A program made the translations under genes and the position numbers. A stretch of DNA of 6,958 nt from an uncultured Neisseriaceae bacterium (lineage in GTDB: Bacteria; Pseudomonadota; Gammaproteobacteria; Burkholderiales; UBA11063), in the NCBI GenBank assembly GCA_903891375.1, contig CAITEL010000255.1, positions 1 through 6,958 on the forward strand. Direction: 5' to 3'. The notes beneath the pieces are model-generated. The model was not told the DNA's origin, made no database searches, and worked only from the letters and a program-made list of their open reading frames with translations. Of this stretch, positions 1 through 5,784 are shown one piece after another (positions within the stretch are counted from its first letter, which is position 1; the number at the start of each line of letters is the position of its first letter).

Positions 1-50
1 CTACCATTTAAATAGTCATTCTAGGATAACTTTATTTAATGTAGGAGTGG

Positions 51-103
51 ATTTTATCATTTTAAAAAAAAAATATCAACCATTCGATCGCTTGCTTACC
101 ATT
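51..103 (-). promoter_or_regulatory. Leftward promoter module (box plus -10)
   Basis: Read on the minus strand, the box AGCGATCGAATGGT (92 down to 79) is followed after 22 nt by TAAAAT (56 down to 51), a good -10 hexamer. A second AATGGT half-site lies upstream (103 down to 98). The same box and the same 22-nt gap recur at 329-368 and 2194-2235 on the plus strand. Transcription would start near position 44 and leave the window to the left, so the target gene is not visible. There is no TTGACA-like -35, and the box sits where a -35 or a class II activator site would be. The promoter function is inferred from the repeated architecture. Confidence 0.55.
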
Positions 104-130
104 TTTCATTTTTTGTAAATATTTAATTTA

Positions 131-271
131 ACCCAAATAACAGTTTTACTCTCTTTGGGTATAATTCCTCGCAGCTTGCTGCGACATTGTCATACCAGCA
201 AAGGCTGGTATCCAGCCCTTGCTCTGTAAAAGTTTTTGCTCTCAAGATACCCCGTTGCTCTGCGGCGGGGT
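131..271. repeat. Composite palindromic intergenic repeat
   Basis: Four inverted repeats lie close together. ACCCAAA (131-137) pairs with TTTGGGT (154-160). CGCAGC (170-175) pairs with GCTGCG (178-183) over a TT loop. ATACCAGC (192-199) pairs with GCTGGTAT (204-211) over a 4-nt loop. ACCCCG (249-254) pairs with CGGGGT (266-271). TTGCTCT occurs three times (219, 236, 255). The stretch is richer in GC than its flanks and no credible protein is encoded. The ATACCAGC hairpin inside a TCATACC...GGTATCCAG context resembles the dispersed REP/MITE-like repeats common in intergenic DNA of many proteobacteria. None of the hairpins is followed by a T-run, so they do not look like intrinsic terminators. 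Family assignment is from memory and would need copies elsewhere in the genome. Confidence 0.65.
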
Positions 272-319
272 TATTCATTGTTGTAGCTTTTATCTGTAAA
301 TTTGTTATAAATAAAGTTA

Positions 320-368
320 AATGGTATCCGATCGAATGGTGGTTATACAATTTAAAATTTGATATAAT
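320..368 (+). promoter_or_regulatory. Promoter module upstream of sctQ
   Basis: CGATCGAATGGT (329-340) is followed after 22 nt by a perfect TATAAT (363-368). A second AATGGT lies at 320-325, making a direct repeat 15 bp apart. A start site near 375 would put the box at about -46 to -35, where a class II activator normally binds. No TTGACA-like -35 is present. The first downstream gene is the short sctQ at 514, leaving a leader of roughly 140 nt. The identical spacing at two other copies in this window supports a shared promoter type. The identity of the regulator is unknown. Confidence 0.6.
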
Positions 369-513
369 TTGCTATGTGTGAAAAAATATCAGGCCATTTT
401 GGTGAGGCAATAAATACTCAATGCATGCATATATGGAAATTTGCCAATATTAGATATATAGTTTGAGAATAAATAAGGATACAATTAATTTTTTTAGGGA
501 GACTAATCATATA

Positions 514-783
514 ATGGAAGAAGAACAAGTTATGGGTAACAATGATGGTGATCAAGTGCAACCAAATGATAATTTAAAGCTCAAATTAATCTGTGAAATT
601 GGTTCAACTTCACTCACTTTATCTGAAATGTCGGCATTGTTTGATGGGCAAGTGCTTGAAGTCGGAGATTTACCATTAATAGTTGATTTAACTTTAAATG
701 GAAATATTATAGCATCAGGTACTTTGGTTGAAGTAAATGGCAAACTTGGAGTACGGCTTACATACAAACAAGCAATCATGTAA
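514..783 (+). CDS. sctQ: Short SctQ-like protein (SpoA/FliN domain), T3SS sorting platform
   Basis: This 89-residue protein has an acidic or polar first 20 residues, then one SpoA domain (about 21-85). Visible SpoA features are the CEIG...SLTLSEM strand, the FDGQVLEV turn, and the closing LNGNIIASGTLVEVNGKLGVRL. Such domains build the cytoplasmic sorting platform (C-ring equivalent) that docks the ATPase complex and receives substrates. Full SctQ is about 300 residues with two SpoA domains. Only the C-terminal domain is present here, as in internally initiated SctQ-C products or the split HrcQb of plant pathogens. No N-terminal half precedes it: the frame is closed by TAG at 451. ATG 514 was chosen because AGGGAG lies at 496-501, though the spacing is long. 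TTG 463 would add 17 residues and ATG 532 would remove 6. It is the first gene after the promoter at 320-368. Confidence 0.75.
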   Translation: MEEEQVMGNNDGDQVQPNDNLKLKLICEIGSTSLTLSEMSALFDGQVLEVGDLPLIVDLTLNGNIIASGTLVEVNGKLGVRLTYKQAIM

Positions 784-941
784 TTGTATTTATACTCATT
801 CATATTTAATCCATGTTTGTAGCCAAGCTTCTTATCGACTCACTGTAGGCTGTGTCGCTTGGTTCCTCTGTGGTTCTTGAATCTGTTCGGGTGTTGCGCT
901 GTTACGAATGAATATTTGGTATAAATTATTTTTAAGGATTT
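784..941. other. Intergenic gap with a GC-richer patch
   Basis: No gene is supported between sctQ and sctW. Positions 816-912 are visibly richer in GC than the flanks and look foreign to the locus. On the minus strand an open stretch of about 25 codons without a start ends at TAA (834 down to 832) and reads RNSATPEQIQEPQ in part. This could be a remnant of a dispersed repeat or of a lost gene. CCAAGC (823-828) can pair with GCTTGG (857-862), but the loop is long. TGGTATAAA (917-925) resembles an extended -10 just ahead of sctW, with a leader of barely a dozen bases. None of these has independent support. Confidence 0.4.
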
Positions 942-944
942 ATG

Positions 945-1400
945 ATGGCTTTAATAGTTTCACCGCTAGATAATGTGTACAACACAGAAAAATTATCTTA
1001 TAAAAAACAACAATTAAAAATGCTTTTCAAAAAAAATGCGTTTGAACGGGAGGAAGAGGAGCATTTATTTTTTAAGGTAGATGATTTAAAGAATACTGAA
1101 TTAGGTCGAGATATGGTGAAAGCAACATATACTGTTGATGAATTAAGTGATTTTCTTGTAACAGATAATAGTACTATAATAGAACAGGCAACGAGCTTAA
1201 CTATTGAAGATGTGGACGCTTTAGTTGAATTAGTTAAACATAAAGATCAATGGGATACTATATTTAATACTTTAAGTGAGGATGTAGATAACGATGCTCC
1301 AGCCTCAGAAAAGTTAGAAAAAATTAGAACTGCGGTTATTACTGCAAAATTTACACCAGTGCAAACATATGTATTATTACATGGTTTATCAAAAAAATAA
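945..1400 (+). CDS. sctW: SctW gatekeeper (YopN/MxiC/InvE family), N-terminal part, ends at a frame break
   Basis: This reading frame gives 151 residues. Alone it resembles only the first part of a SctW gatekeeper, the protein that blocks the T3SS channel until host contact and sets the order of translocators before effectors. It has a polar N-terminus and then helical segments rich in E, K and D. Near its end TPVQTYVLLHGL matches the family pattern in which an aromatic or Leu-Leu helix opens the helical bundle. The stop TAA (1398-1400) directly follows seven A residues, and the homologous sequence continues in the -1 frame (NPNQELKKNLEEI onward). Fused there, the protein is about 405 residues, at the upper end of the usual SctW range (roughly 290-410). 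AAGGA (934-938) stands 6 nt before ATG 945. ATG 942 is possible but sits only 3 nt away. The gene may be intact by recoding, or broken. Confidence 0.65.
   Translation: MALIVSPLDNVYNTEKLSYKKQQLKMLFKKNAFEREEEEHLFFKVDDLKNTELGRDMVKATYTVDELSDFLVTDNSTIIEQATSLTIEDVDALVELVKHKDQWDTIFNTLSEDVDNDAPASEKLEKIRTAVITAKFTPVQTYVLLHGLSKK
1391..1397 (+). promoter_or_regulatory. A7 slippery heptamer at the sctW frame break
   Basis: The zero-frame codons are TCA AAA AAA TAA, so the sequence is A AAA AAA directly followed by the stop. This matches the X XXY YYZ form of bacterial -1 frameshift sites. A -1 slip gives ATA AAG AAT CCA and continues without a stop to 2161. Transcripts carrying one extra A at this tract would give the same result. 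A weak stem, CAAGA (1412-1416) with TCTTG (1429-1433), lies downstream. No Shine-Dalgarno-like stimulator is visible upstream. A simple one-base deletion or a sequencing error in the homopolymer is equally compatible with the sequence. Confidence 0.5.
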
Positions 1401-1462
1401 AGAATCCAAACCAAGAACTTAAAAAAAATCTTGAAGAAATAATAAAATCTTATGAATCTGAA

Positions 1463-2161
1463 ATGTCGGCTACACTAAAAACGGAGGCACAGCTTGCACG
1501 TGATGAAGTTTTCAAAAAATATTATGATGAATCACAAATAAAGGCATTGGTAGATTTAGCTCATAAAAATGTGGATGTAAACAGTTTTCATGAAATGTTA
1601 AATTATTATATTAAGAGTTTAGATATAACCTTCAATCTTCAAGATATTCAAGGGCGGATTGTCCCTGCTTTTTTTAAAATTATCTCTTTGCAAATAAAAG
1701 ATTTAGGTGATAACAAAGAAGCACGGAATAAAATAATACGTTTGTTTAAACAAGAACAGCATTTAACTATTATTAACTCTTTGTATGCAGTTATTATAAA
1801 AATGCACGAGAATTTCTTAAAAAAAGGGATTGAAATGGTGTCTGATATTAAAGTTTTAGTATCAGGGTTTATTAATTTTATTAATCAACATATACTTAAT
1901 ATGAATACTTTCAATAATATGTTAGTTCAATTTGGAGTAAAAGATTATAAAGTGGTAATAATTCAACATCAATTTGTGATTTATTTACGTTCTATGATTT
2001 TTAATCTACCAGAAATAATATTCAAATCAAATAATCCGTTGAATTCAAAAATAAAATTAGGAGAATTTCTTGATGCGTATCAAAAAAGCCTTACTAAGCA
2101 AGAGGTTGATGAAAAAAAATCATTGGTTAAAACTTTTCCAGGTTTAAAAGGTAAATCATAA
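1463..2161 (+). CDS. sctW: SctW gatekeeper, C-terminal part including TyeA-like domain
   Basis: From ATG 1463 this encodes 232 residues, but the same frame is open and protein-like upstream to the A7 tract at 1391-1397, giving 254 residues after a -1 shift. No Shine-Dalgarno sequence precedes ATG 1463, which argues against independent initiation. The order of helices fits SctW. FHEMLNYYIKSLD followed by FKIISLQIKDLG corresponds to the middle bundle. The C-terminus NLPEIIFKSNNPL...LGEFLDAYQKSL...EVDE recalls the TyeA-like module (LP.. F ... R..LL...Q..LD..EE). In Yersinia the two parts are separate genes, yopN and tyeA, and a frameshifted YopN-TyeA hybrid has been described, so both split and fused forms have precedent. 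Here the break falls inside the YopN-like bundle rather than at the TyeA boundary, which favours one gene. Function as gatekeeper is inferred from pattern and locus. Confidence 0.6.
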   Translation: MSATLKTEAQLARDEVFKKYYDESQIKALVDLAHKNVDVNSFHEMLNYYIKSLDITFNLQDIQGRIVPAFFKIISLQIKDLGDNKEARNKIIRLFKQEQHLTIINSLYAVIIKMHENFLKKGIEMVSDIKVLVSGFINFINQHILNMNTFNNMLVQFGVKDYKVVIIQHQFVIYLRSMIFNLPEIIFKSNNPLNSKIKLGEFLDAYQKSLTKQEVDEKKSLVKTFPGLKGKS

Positions 2162-2193
2162 TTTTAAAAAAAAGTAAATAAATTTAAAAAGAA

Positions 2194-2235
2194 AGCGATC
2201 GAATGGTGTTATTTACCATTCAAATATCATAAAAT
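2194..2235 (+). promoter_or_regulatory. Promoter module with dyad operator upstream of sctF
   Basis: AGCGATCGAATGGT (2194-2207) is followed after 22 nt by TAAAAT (2230-2235), the same arrangement as at 329-368 and, on the minus strand, 92-51. At this copy the box is also the left arm of a perfect dyad: GAATGGT (2201-2207), a 7-nt spacer, then ACCATTC (2215-2221). The dyad covers the place of a -35 element, as an activator or repressor site would. A start near 2242 gives sctF a leader of about 36 nt, with a strong Shine-Dalgarno AAAGGAG (2264-2270) 7 nt before ATG 2278. The needle operon therefore probably has its own promoter apart from sctQ-sctW. Confidence 0.6.
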
Positions 2236-2277
2236 ACGATTATGGAACTAAATTAATAAATCTAAAGGAGATGATAA

Positions 2278-2523
2278 ATGTTAGCCAATGTACAAGGTAT
2301 AAATATGGATCAGTGTTTAAATACTATGTATTCAGCGATTACACAAGCTGGTAATGGATTTATGGAAAGTATACAAGAGGCTTCTCAGCAATCCAATTTA
2401 AGTCCAGTAGCGTTAATACAATTACAACAACAACAGGCGAATTATAATGGATTTATCCAAGTACAAAGTAAAATTATTTCAGAAAATACGAGTACAATAA
2501 AAACAATGATTCAAAACATGTAA
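2278..2523 (+). CDS. sctF: T3SS needle filament protein SctF
   Basis: At 81 residues this has the standard length of needle subunits (about 70-87). These polymerise helically outside the outer membrane to form the hollow needle. The protein is a helix-turn-helix: an N-terminal helix (about 8-36), a turn at SNLSP (39-43), and a C-terminal helix that packs inside the needle. The C-terminus ANYNGFIQVQSKII...IKTMIQNM follows the family pattern in PrgI/MxiH (YNLYRNAQSN...IIQNF) and SsaG. Residues 48-53 are rich in Gln. An excellent Shine-Dalgarno and a dedicated promoter precede it, as expected for a highly expressed subunit. Two tip/filament-like genes follow at once and the rod gene comes later. 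The inner rod SctI is a structural relative, but the better rod candidate is at 4387. Confidence 0.85.
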   Translation: MLANVQGINMDQCLNTMYSAITQAGNGFMESIQEASQQSNLSPVALIQLQQQQANYNGFIQVQSKIISENTSTIKTMIQNM

Positions 2524-2557
2524 AAAACAACATTATTAAATTTATAGGAGAACTAAT

Positions 2558-3442
2558 ATGATCAATAATAATTATAGACTAGGTACATCGGGGTTCAGGA
2601 ATACGCATGGTTATGCTACAGATAATCCGATAAGCGATCCTGCGCCAGATGCTATTACAAAATCCAGCCATCATATTCATTTTAATGAAAACTCGAACCC
2701 GTTTACGGTGCTTCTGGAGTTTTATGCGGCTTATTATGACGGTACGTTAGAAGATATGAATGCTGTGACAGGAAAGGCAGAGGACCAAATGCAAAACGGT
2801 AAAATTGAAGCAGCTAATCTACAATTTTTGGGTGATCTAAGTCAAGGAGTTTCTGCTTTACCAACCCAAGTAACATTAACAAATCCGACAACTGGTGCTA
2901 CACACACAATCACGATAAATACATTATCAGAGGCTATAGCTGTGTTTACTCATGATGGTAAAGATGGGAATGTGGTCTCTCCAGAAGATCTTAAGAAACT
3001 TAGCTTTATGTCTAGCGTTGTTAAGGATCTTCAGGGGGAACAACTTGGTGGTCAATTTGCTTCAACTACATTTACGGATCTGGCAGGTTGTGATTTAACA
3101 ACTATGCCAAATGCCGCCTGTAGTAATTTTAATACTGGTTTTTCACATTTAACAGACTATGTGAATAAGGCAATAGATAGAACTTTTGGTAGTTCAGATG
3201 TGGAGAATCAAGTGGATCCAATGGATGGTCTTGGAGATAATGGTGAAATTTCTTCTACGACGTTAGCCGCTCTTACAAAGGCGACAACTACAGTGCAAAC
3301 TGCTAAAACACAAGCAGGGACTTTAAATAATAAAATTCAAAATGACATAAGTATTACATCAGGTAATGTTACTCAAGGAGTTAGTTACATGAAAAAAGCT
3401 GTTGACGACTTTAACGCATTGATTAGTCAATTGAGTCGATAA
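2558..3442 (+). CDS. sctA: EspA/SseB-like needle-extension or tip protein (SctA type), first of two
   Basis: This protein of 294 residues has no signal peptide, as expected for a T3SS substrate. The layout follows EspA/SseB: a polar N-terminus, NPF (48-50) opening a hydrophobic helix (VLLEFYAAYY, 51-60), an Ala/Gln/Lys-rich coiled-coil helix to about 97, a variable middle, then GDNGEIS (226-232) leading into a long C-terminal coiled coil (about 235-292) rich in Ala, Thr, Gln and Asn. SseB has the same order, with GDHGKL before its C-terminal helix. EspA and SseB polymerise on the needle tip and carry the translocators to the host membrane. It is longer than EspA or SseB (about 190-200 residues), owing mainly to an enlarged middle (100-225). 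AGGAG (2546-2550) stands 7 nt before the ATG. The gene lies 34 nt after sctF, probably in one transcript. Tip function is inferred. Confidence 0.6.
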   Translation: MINNNYRLGTSGFRNTHGYATDNPISDPAPDAITKSSHHIHFNENSNPFTVLLEFYAAYYDGTLEDMNAVTGKAEDQMQNGKIEAANLQFLGDLSQGVSALPTQVTLTNPTTGATHTITINTLSEAIAVFTHDGKDGNVVSPEDLKKLSFMSSVVKDLQGEQLGGQFASTTFTDLAGCDLTTMPNAACSNFNTGFSHLTDYVNKAIDRTFGSSDVENQVDPMDGLGDNGEISSTTLAALTKATTTVQTAKTQAGTLNNKIQNDISITSGNVTQGVSYMKKAVDDFNALISQLSR

Positions 3443-3490
3443 TTAGATGAACATGGTTACAATAAATTAATAAATGGAGATAACAAATAT

Positions 3491-4375
3491 ATGAATAGCA
3501 TAAATAAATATAGTAGCGTGAGTAATTCTACTACTGAATATCAGCGTCAAAACAATAACGAAGGAAAAAAAGTTAAAGATGATTCCTTTGTTAATTCAAA
3601 TAGTAGTTCGGATGTAACTGATAATAACTTTCACATAGCAGTAGGTACAAACATACAAACAATATTAAGCATGTTATCGAGTAATGGAGTCGATTTTCGC
3701 TCATTACTGGCATCAACGGATTCAGTATCTAATGATATTATAAAAAATGCACTTCAAGTTATGCAGGATACTGTAAAACTTTTATCAGATCTCACGCAGG
3801 TCTATGATTGTATCCGTTCAATGGAACTTAAGAATCATAGTGATAAAATATCGCAGATTACTGCCAGCCCTGTCGTTTACAATAATGCATGTAATATGAC
3901 TGATCCTAATGGTTACACTTATGGGTGGGAAAATGATTTAAACGACTTAAGTAATACTAATGGTTTGCTAACTGGTTATTCTGTAATAAATGCAAGTGTA
4001 GTAAATAATGTTCAATCGCAAACAAACCAATTGGTATTATATTTCAAGAATATGCCAGATTCGTTGAAACAAATATTTCCATATGATTCGAAACATAATG
4101 GATATGCATTCAGTGAGACAACGATGAATGATCTTGGCGCAACACTTAATTTAAACCTTCAAATACTTGGTGGGAAATCAGCAGGGTACTCAGCTAGTTC
4201 GTTAGAGGATTCTACATCTGTAACAAATACAAGTCAGGCGATACAAACTGCAGTTACACAAGCCAATCAAAAATTATCTTCAGGAGCTGACAGTATGAAT
4301 AGAGATGTTCAACAAATAAAAACATTTACTGATCAAATCTATGATTTGTTAAGTAAGTGTAATAATGTTTCTTAA
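3491..4375 (+). CDS. Second tip/filament-like T3SS secreted protein
   Basis: This is also 294 residues, with the same plan as its neighbour: a long Ser/Asn-rich disordered N-terminus (1-45), a helical region (about 50-120), a variable middle, and a C-terminal coiled coil (about 247-290). IQTAVTQA (251-258) echoes VQTAKTQA (246-253) of the preceding protein, and both end in an amphipathic helix. The two may therefore be diverged paralogues or two members of the EspA/SseB class. There is no signal peptide and no transmembrane segment. Cys occurs at 107, 134 and 290. GGAG (3476-3479) lies 11 nt before ATG 3491, a looser spacing than for its neighbour. Placement between needle and rod genes supports an extracellular T3SS component, but an effector or a substrate with another role cannot be excluded. 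Confidence 0.5.
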   Translation: MNSINKYSSVSNSTTEYQRQNNNEGKKVKDDSFVNSNSSSDVTDNNFHIAVGTNIQTILSMLSSNGVDFRSLLASTDSVSNDIIKNALQVMQDTVKLLSDLTQVYDCIRSMELKNHSDKISQITASPVVYNNACNMTDPNGYTYGWENDLNDLSNTNGLLTGYSVINASVVNNVQSQTNQLVLYFKNMPDSLKQIFPYDSKHNGYAFSETTMNDLGATLNLNLQILGGKSAGYSASSLEDSTSVTNTSQAIQTAVTQANQKLSSGADSMNRDVQQIKTFTDQIYDLLSKCNNVS

Positions 4376-4386
4376 AGGTGGTTAAA

Positions 4387-4659
4387 GTGATCCCAATAAC
4401 AAACAATAAAGATGCAATGCCAAGCGTTAGTGGTTCTTCAATGAATAACATGGTTGAGCAAGCCTGTAATTATCTTGATGCTATTAATGGCAATGTTAAA
4501 AATATGAACACATTAAGCTTGAATAATACCTTGTCACCATCTGACGTGTTGCATTTTCAAGATAATTTGGATAAATATAGTTTAGCGCTTAACCTAACAT
4601 CAAAAGCTGTAGGTTTGGGAACCAAAGCAATTAATGATTTAGTAACACATACACAATAG
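4387..4659 (+). CDS. sctI: T3SS inner rod protein SctI
   Basis: This protein has 90 residues from GTG 4387. The C-terminal half carries the rod signature: LSPSDVLHFQ, then a YSLAL helix, then a last helix of small and hydrophobic residues (SKAVGLGTKAINDLV). MxiI has the equivalent LNPESLAKLQ...YSIGVSLAG...KTVSAVETLL. SctI forms the short adaptor at the base of the needle inside the periplasmic basal body and takes part in needle-length and substrate switching together with SctU. AAGGTGG (4375-4381) is a plausible Shine-Dalgarno 5 nt before GTG 4387. GTG 4378 would lie inside that motif, so the downstream start is preferred (it removes three residues). The gene starts just after the preceding stop and ends 8 nt before sctU, so translation is probably coupled. 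A needle-type protein is the alternative reading. Confidence 0.72.
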   Translation: MIPITNNKDAMPSVSGSSMNNMVEQACNYLDAINGNVKNMNTLSLNNTLSPSDVLHFQDNLDKYSLALNLTSKAVGLGTKAINDLVTHTQ

Positions 4660-4667
4660 GGGTATAA

Positions 4668-5765
4668 GTGGCAGAGCAATCATCAGATAATAAAACAGAA
4701 CAACCAACGGAGAAAAAAAAGCGAGATACGAGGAAAAAGGGACAGTTTGCCAAGAGTACCGATCTTGGTAAACTGGTTCCTGTGTTTTTTGTTCTTAGTT
4801 CATTATTTTTGTTTAGTAATGTTTTTGTATCTAAATGTTCTAAAATGTACTTAGCTGTGTTTGCCCAGCTAAGTACGGACAGCCCAATTAGTTTCAATTT
4901 GATATTGAACCTATTAGCGGAGGCTATTAAGCCATTATTATTGTTAATGGGATGTGTATCCGTAATCGCTATAGCTTGCCAAATCGTACAGATGGATGGG
5001 TTAGTTATAATAGAGGAGCCATTTAAATTAAAATTTGATAGAATGAATTTTGTGAATAACGCAAAAAACATTTTTTCTAAGAAAAATTTAATTAAGTTTC
5101 TCATTGATGTTATAAAACTTGCAATTACATTTGTTTTAATTTGGTACATACTTTTTAATACTGGAAAAAATCTAATTTATGCAGTATCGCATAACATTGT
5201 GGTTCAGGAGTCAATTACTGTGAGTATTTTACAATACTCTTTAACTGTACTACTGGTTGTTTATTTTATTTGTACAGTACTAGATATTTACTTCACTCGA
5301 AAAGATCATAATAAAAAATTAATGATGTCTTTAGAGGAGGTGAAAAAAGAATATAAAGAGACTGAAGGTAACCCTGAAATTAAGCAGAAACGTAAAGAAT
5401 TACACCAAGAGATTATTGATTCTGATGCAATGAACGGCACTATTAATAAATCTACATTAATTCTTGCTAATCCTACACATATAGCGGTGGCAGTGGTTTT
5501 TAACCCTAAGAAATTTCCATTGCCTGTTGTTTTAATTAAAGTAAGTGGTTCTCTAGCACAAGAGGTGTTTAAAATCGCTGAAAAAAACAACATTCCTATT
5601 GTTCAAGATAAGTGGTTAGCTCGTTCTTTGTACGCATATGCATTAGTTGGTAAGCCTATTCCAAAACGGTTCTATGGCCCAATAACTGATGTATTTAGAC
5701 AAAATATTACTAGATTGCCTAAACTACAAGCAGAAATGTTAGAGTTAGGGCGTGTATTTAAATGA
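4668..5765 (+). CDS. sctU: T3SS export apparatus switch protein SctU (YscU/SpaS/EscU family)
   Basis: SctU is an inner-membrane protein at the export gate. Its cytoplasmic domain cuts itself and thereby switches secretion from rod and needle subunits to translocators. The N-terminus KTEQPTEKKKRDTRKKGQ (9-26) is the family hallmark. Four membrane segments follow (about 36-54, 79-106, 141-163, 184-209). The linker LEEVKKEYKETEGNPEIK (222-239) is typical of the family, and the autocleavage motif NPTH is at 268-271, with cleavage expected between N268 and P269. The C-terminal domain runs through VGKPIPKRFYGPI. At 365 residues it is of normal length with no visible defect. The start is GTG 4668, with AGGGGT at 4658-4663. 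The gene lies directly behind sctI and ahead of sctE, not with sctR-S-T as is common elsewhere. Flagellar FlhB is the alternative family, but the context is entirely T3SS. Confidence 0.96.
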   Translation: MAEQSSDNKTEQPTEKKKRDTRKKGQFAKSTDLGKLVPVFFVLSSLFLFSNVFVSKCSKMYLAVFAQLSTDSPISFNLILNLLAEAIKPLLLLMGCVSVIAIACQIVQMDGLVIIEEPFKLKFDRMNFVNNAKNIFSKKNLIKFLIDVIKLAITFVLIWYILFNTGKNLIYAVSHNIVVQESITVSILQYSLTVLLVVYFICTVLDIYFTRKDHNKKLMMSLEEVKKEYKETEGNPEIKQKRKELHQEIIDSDAMNGTINKSTLILANPTHIAVAVVFNPKKFPLPVVLIKVSGSLAQEVFKIAEKNNIPIVQDKWLARSLYAYALVGKPIPKRFYGPITDVFRQNITRLPKLQAEMLELGRVFK

Positions 5766-5784
5766 TTCTATATAAGGATAAATT

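Noticed and set aside
131..160. Possible intrinsic terminator
   Set aside because: The ACCCAAA/TTTGGGT stem has a 16-nt loop and no T-run on either strand.
123..350. Minus-strand reading frame of 75 codons
   Set aside because: It runs through the palindromic repeat and the promoter module, has no ribosome binding site, and its peptide is just translated hairpins.
187..381. Plus-strand reading frame of 64 codons
   Set aside because: It covers the repeat and the TATAAT of the sctQ promoter. No ribosome binding site or family pattern is seen.
421..430. Perfect 10-bp palindrome ATGCATGCAT
   Set aside because: It is simple alternating sequence with no second copy or link to the promoter modules.
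374..466. Small open frame of 30 codons downstream of the first plus-strand promoter
   Set aside because: Its ATG coincides with the predicted transcription start, so no ribosome binding site is possible, and the peptide is not recognisable.
894..925. Separate promoter for sctW (TTGCGC and TATAAA)
   Set aside because: The spacer is 20 bp and the start would fall at the ribosome binding site. Only the extended -10 is suggestive, so it is noted but not called.
2948..3256. EF-hand-like calcium loops in the first EspA-like protein (DGKDGNVVSPED and GDNGEIS)
   Set aside because: Spacing and acidic positions do not fit the 12-residue loop. The GDNGEIS segment aligns instead with the GDHGKL turn before the C-terminal helix of SseB.
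4631..5149. Long minus-strand reading frame of 172 codons inside sctU
   Set aside because: It is the antisense shadow of a strongly identified sctU and has no features of its own.
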